A stretch of 64,000 nt of DNA, taken from NCBI GenBank assembly GCA_964580215.1, contig CAZOJT010000011.1:16234-80233 (forward strand). Direction: 5' to 3'. Under the pieces are notes generated by a model that was given only the letters and a program-made list of their open reading frames with translations, was not told the DNA's origin and made no database searches. Of the stretch, positions 60,825-64,000 are shown piece by piece. Numbering within the stretch: position 1 is the first letter of the stretch; every line of letters starts with the position of its first letter. A program made the translations under genes and the position numbers. The DNA is from SM23-73-3 sp964580215. Its GTDB lineage: Bacteria > Zixibacteria > MSB-5A5 > SM1-73.

Positions 60825-61784
60825 ATGAAAAAGATAATGTTTTTCTTGATCCTTCTGTGGATGTGGGCTTACCTGGGGGCGGTTTCTTCTGCCGCTGTAG
60901 AACAAAGATCATCCATCCAATGGGAATATTTGCTGGAAAAACCTTCATGGGGCATGATAGAGTGGAGCAGTGCCACTCTGCCCAAGGGATTCTGGCATCC
61001 CACCTTTGAATTTATGTATATGCACAATGGAAGCTATTTTGCCGCAGGAAAAGAAGTAGATTATCCCGGAGGACGGGATTCTACCAGCTATATGATTACG
61101 GGCAGACTCCTTTATGGGCTCTCCAACAGATTAACCATGGGAGTTTGTATTCCTGTAGTGCTGGATCAGAAGGTGGACAGTGGACTTTATGAAAAAAGTA
61201 CAAAAGTGAAATCCGGCGTTTCCAATGTGGGAGATATCCGGCTTTTCCTTAAATATCGCCTTTTGAATCGGTATTTCTGGTCTTTAGCCACAGAACTTGG
61301 AACCACCTTGCCCACAGGCCAACCTTATAACAAAGTTTCTGCCAACCAAGCTGGCACTGGAGATGGTCAAACCGACTTAAATTTCGGTATTAACGGTGAT
61401 ATTCTGCTCACAGAGGAAGCCTTTATCAAACTTGGCATGCGATTTACCTATCAATTCAAAAGAGAATATAGAAACCAAGAGGGGAAATTAATTGATGAGA
61501 AGCTGGGAAACGTGTTGGGAACAAATTTAGGATTTGTGCGAAACTTTAAAAACGTTGGAATGGGTGGAACTTTGCAATATACCTGGTGGCAAGCCACGGA
61601 ATGGAATAATGTGGTGAAAAGAGAGTACGCAGATCTTTTTAACTTCTCCTTTCGCCTCTCCTTGGGTGAGCTTACCCCGCGAAAACACGGAAAGCTTGAC
61701 TTCACCTTAGACTTTCCGCTGAACGGGAAAAACACTCCGGCTACTTACTGGCTTGGCATCAGCATCAAAAGCATCTTCAAATGA
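60825..61784 (+). CDS. Putative outer-membrane beta-barrel protein
   Basis: 319 residues from the ATG at 60825, with CGAGGTG a few bases upstream and a signal peptide (MKKIMFFLILLWMWAYLGAV). The rest has alternating hydrophobic and polar strands with aromatic belts: GRLLYGLSNRLTMGVCIPVV, NVGDIRLFLKYRLLNRY, YWSLATELGTTLPTGQPYN, LNFGINGDILL and NLGFVRNFKNVGMGG, ending LGISIKSIFK with a terminal aromatic region. It resembles MetA-pathway-type transporters of the outer membrane. Substrate unknown. Confidence 0.72.
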   Translation: MKKIMFFLILLWMWAYLGAVSSAAVEQRSSIQWEYLLEKPSWGMIEWSSATLPKGFWHPTFEFMYMHNGSYFAAGKEVDYPGGRDSTSYMITGRLLYGLSNRLTMGVCIPVVLDQKVDSGLYEKSTKVKSGVSNVGDIRLFLKYRLLNRYFWSLATELGTTLPTGQPYNKVSANQAGTGDGQTDLNFGINGDILLTEEAFIKLGMRFTYQFKREYRNQEGKLIDEKLGNVLGTNLGFVRNFKNVGMGGTLQYTWWQATEWNNVVKREYADLFNFSFRLSLGELTPRKHGKLDFTLDFPLNGKNTPATYWLGISIKSIFK

Positions 61785-62093
61785 AAGCGATAGTTTGACT
61801 TATTCAGTAACTTGGTTCTTCTGTAGATTAGTTACCAACGTGTAAGTGTATGTTTAAACCAGAAAGCAAAACGATGGCGGTTTTTCAACCTCACCCCCCT
61901 TTGTCTCCTTCAGGGTGAATCGGCTCCTCACGAGAAGAGGATAAAGATGAGGCCTTCAAACTCTGTGTAGCGGAAGGCTTTAGCCTTCCATGCATGATTA
62001 TGAAAACCTGAACGTCTCCGCTACTTCAACTGCACTTTAACAAAAAGAGTTAAACCGAGTATAGAATTATGGATCACTTCATTTAAGGAATCT
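61785..62093. other. Intergenic region
   Basis: No gene. It contains CCTTCAGGGTGAATCGG repeat sequence near 61910 and a GCGGAAGGCTTTAGCCTTCC hairpin near 61970-61989. Confidence 0.55.
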
Positions 62094-62903
62094 ATGATAA
62101 CAAATGACGAAAACCACCAGAAGGAATTTACCGTTGCGCACGGAGTGGGGATCTTTGTGCTTCTTCTGGTCGCGGTGGTGATCGTGGGCGGAATCAGCAT
62201 GGCGCTGTTTGGACTCCACCTGGCGGTGCTTTTGAGTGAGACGGTAATCCTGCTGGTGCCTTTGTCCTTTCTTTATGCCGGGGGATATTCTTGGCGCCGC
62301 ACTTTTACCTATCCCGCAAGACTTGATTTCAGATTCTGGGTTTTGGTAGGAGCAACCACAGTTTTTCTGCTTGTGGTAATCTCCGACATCACTGGCTATA
62401 TCCATCAATTGATGCCCCGACCCAAATTACAGCAGGAAGCTTTGCTGAAGTTTTTTGTGGCGAAAACGTGGCCTGAATATCTTTTCAGGATTTTTGCCGC
62501 TGGCGCTTTGGCTGGATTTTGTGAGGAGTTTGCCTTTAGAGGATTTCTGCAGTCGATCTTTTCCAAAAGACTGGGAGGGATGAAGGGATTTGTTCTCACT
62601 GCATTTTTATTTGCCCTGATGCATCTGGATCCCTGGAATTTTGCAGGGATTTTTCTTCTGGGGTTGTTTTTAGGATATTTGGTTTATCTGACCAACAATC
62701 TTTGGGTTGCCATCTTCGTTCATTTTCTTTCCAACAGCATCTCTTTCTCCATAGGTTTCTTTTCACCGGACGTCGGTTCGGATTTTGGCTTTACGTTTCC
62801 CCCATATATAACCTTGCTTTTCACATTTCTATTTATCATAAGCTTAGATCTTATCCGAAAAGTTTACAAAAGAGCCCCATCTCCAAAAGTTTTCCCTGGA
62901 TGA
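62094..62903 (+). CDS. CPBP-family intramembrane metalloprotease
   Basis: 269 residues with about seven membrane helices. The Abi/CAAX-protease motifs are FCEEFAFRGFL (EExxxR), FALMHLDPWN (FxxxH) and FVHFLSNSISF (HxxxN). Bacterial members process or degrade membrane proteins and some give immunity to peptides; no bacteriocin-like gene is next to it. The start is uncertain because no strong ribosome site precedes the ATG (AGGAA lies nearby). Confidence 0.88.
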   Translation: MITNDENHQKEFTVAHGVGIFVLLLVAVVIVGGISMALFGLHLAVLLSETVILLVPLSFLYAGGYSWRRTFTYPARLDFRFWVLVGATTVFLLVVISDITGYIHQLMPRPKLQQEALLKFFVAKTWPEYLFRIFAAGALAGFCEEFAFRGFLQSIFSKRLGGMKGFVLTAFLFALMHLDPWNFAGIFLLGLFLGYLVYLTNNLWVAIFVHFLSNSISFSIGFFSPDVGSDFGFTFPPYITLLFTFLFIISLDLIRKVYKRAPSPKVFPG

Positions 62904-63022
62904 AGCACGCTTAAGTAACACCTTTTCTGTATAGGGACAAAATTCTGGGATGATTTACCCCATTCGAGTCTACACTAACAACTTTAGTCCATCCTCAATC
63001 ATATTTGGTTATGGTATGCTTT

Positions 63023-63757
63023 TCACAAAGCGCAGCCGCTCTGTGGAGCGGTTTCACCCTTATAGAGATAGCTGATCAGGTAAAGCACGTCGCCCAGGTC
63101 GATCACGCAGTCTCCGTTTACGTCTCCTTGGTTAAGAGGATCGGGTGGATATCCGTCTTTGTAGAGGTAGTTGATCAAAGCAAGTATATCTCCCAAATCC
63201 ACCACACCGTCTCCATTTACATCACCTGATACTGGTGGAAGGATATGGAACTCTGTTGGTACAAACTAGGGGATAAACGGGAGGCCCAGGGTATCGTATA
63301 GAGACAAATACAGCCATCCAAACATACTGGTGGAGTCGATTGACACAAAACCTGTATCCAAAACGGAGAAATACAGATACAAAAAGTCTCCATCTCCAGG
63401 AGGTATAAAGGGATCTTCCCCTATCCCCGACCCAACTACCCATTTTTCGTCATTACTAAAGTAGACATTAGAACTCATGAAGTATTCGGGACGTTCACCC
63501 ACAAACTTGCCCGAATCGCATGAGAGCGGCCCGGTCCATCCAAGTGGTATATTAATCTTGCTAACAGATTCATCATTGAATAGCAACACCGGCACAAAAG
63601 CTGTGCCCTGGTACGGAGGACCAGTTACGTCAACGATCCACTCACCAAATCTAACGGTATCCGGCTCGCCCGGATCATATTGCGAGAAACTCTCGCTTGC
63701 GGGGAAGATACAGAGTAGCATCAAAGACACTGCCCAAAGCAAATAACGAGTCTTCAT
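63023..63757 (-). pseudogene. Secreted cohesin-like/dockerin-like protein with in-frame amber stop
   Basis: The ATG at 63757 has GGAGG five bases upstream and begins a signal peptide (MKTRYLLWAVSLMLLC). The first domain (to about residue 163) is a paralogue of the protein at 40795: PDTVRFGEW, VPVLLFNDESVSKINIPLGW, CDSGKFVGERPEYF and GDGDFLYLYFSV. A TAG at 63266-63268 then stops the frame. Without it the same frame runs on through FVPTEFHILPPVSGDVNGDG and two EF-hand dockerin-like repeats (VVDLGDILALINYLYKDG, CVIDLGDVLYLISYLYKG) to a TGA near 63023. The break falls in the linker between the domains, so the cohesin-like half is still made and secreted. Confidence 0.8.
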
Positions 63758-64000
63758 CTTCTCCTCCTTATTAAAAAAAGAGTGATTAGATTCCATTCTA
63801 ATCTAAATAGATATCTAATTATGTCAGTTACACTTTTAGTATAAATCATCTCCCCAAATTTGGTAATAGAAAATTGCATTTTTCTACCTTTTGGGTAATG
63901 TTTGAATTTGTGTATAAATTTGTTAAACTCACAGAAGGTGTTCCTTCCCAATAGTTTTTATGCTATCACTTGTTCCATTTGTGGTTCTATGGTTCGATTA
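63758..64000. other. Intergenic region at the window end
   Basis: AT-rich and without a supported gene. It presumably includes the promoter of the minus-strand gene that starts at 63757; no clear boxes are evident. Confidence 0.5.

Noticed and set aside
63970..64000. GGTTCGATTA at the end, possible tRNA T-loop
   Set aside because: No acceptor or anticodon stem can be paired in the sequence available.

Overview
The window looks like a chromosomal segment of an uncultured bacterium of the FCB group (Fibrobacteres-Chlorobi-Bacteroidetes relatives), most like candidate phylum Zixibacteria or a neighbouring candidate division. This is inferred from a type IX secretion (T9SS)-style C-terminal domain, paired EF-hand dockerin-like tails, secreted proteins resembling cohesins, and very many short palindromic repeats between the genes. 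No rRNA, tRNA, CRISPR array or integrase was recognised. No 16S or database search was possible, so the placement is tentative.

Layout. 1-6 kb: the start of a MutL/GlmL-type ATPase gene cut by the window edge, a RAYT transposase embedded in its own REP palindromes, a lipoprotein DJ-1 homologue, three small unknowns, a TPR/substrate-binding fusion and a bifunctional-nuclease-family protein. 6.4-8.7 kb: a housekeeping run pth, rpsF, ssb, rpsR, rplI. 9-16 kb: a TGS GTPase, a rubrerythrin-like protein, purM, an HD hydrolase and priA. 16.5-21.7 kb: a minus-strand redox run (CcdA-like, DUF6599-like, Tat-exported DUF362, membrane polyferredoxin). 22-25.6 kb: a 1098-residue secreted FG-GAP protein with a strong promoter, an operator-like dyad, a leader ORF and a strong terminator. 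25.7-27.7 kb: a response regulator and a rhomboid protease.

27.7-48 kb is the accessory part. It holds repeat-rich stretches, a methyltransferase, an AlbA_2 protein, an OPT transporter, a frameshifted HEAT-repeat gene, an M14 carboxypeptidase with a dockerin-like tail, a cohesin-like protein, a broken VapBC pair between direct repeats, thiC, and a GC-rich type II restriction-modification pair (AvaI/BsoBI type). 48-64 kb returns to core and metabolic genes: mazG, an H-NOX haem sensor, cysS, a HAD hydrolase, ddl, a 2-hydroxyacid group (LarA-like racemase, NAD(P)-dependent dehydrogenase, FAD dehydrogenase), a patatin, an outer-membrane protein and a CPBP protease. It ends with a second cohesin-like protein whose dockerin-like tail is cut off by an in-frame amber codon.

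Three genes carry single lesions that would be restored by a one-base change: an A7 tract in the HEAT gene, an A6 tract in vapC and a TAG in the cohesin-dockerin gene. Whether these are real (decay, recoding, phase variation) or sequence errors is the main question left open. No wholly new system is demonstrated. The best leads are the cohesin-like/dockerin-like secreted set, the dyad-controlled leader ORF at 22.0-22.3 kb, and the several families of structured repeats.
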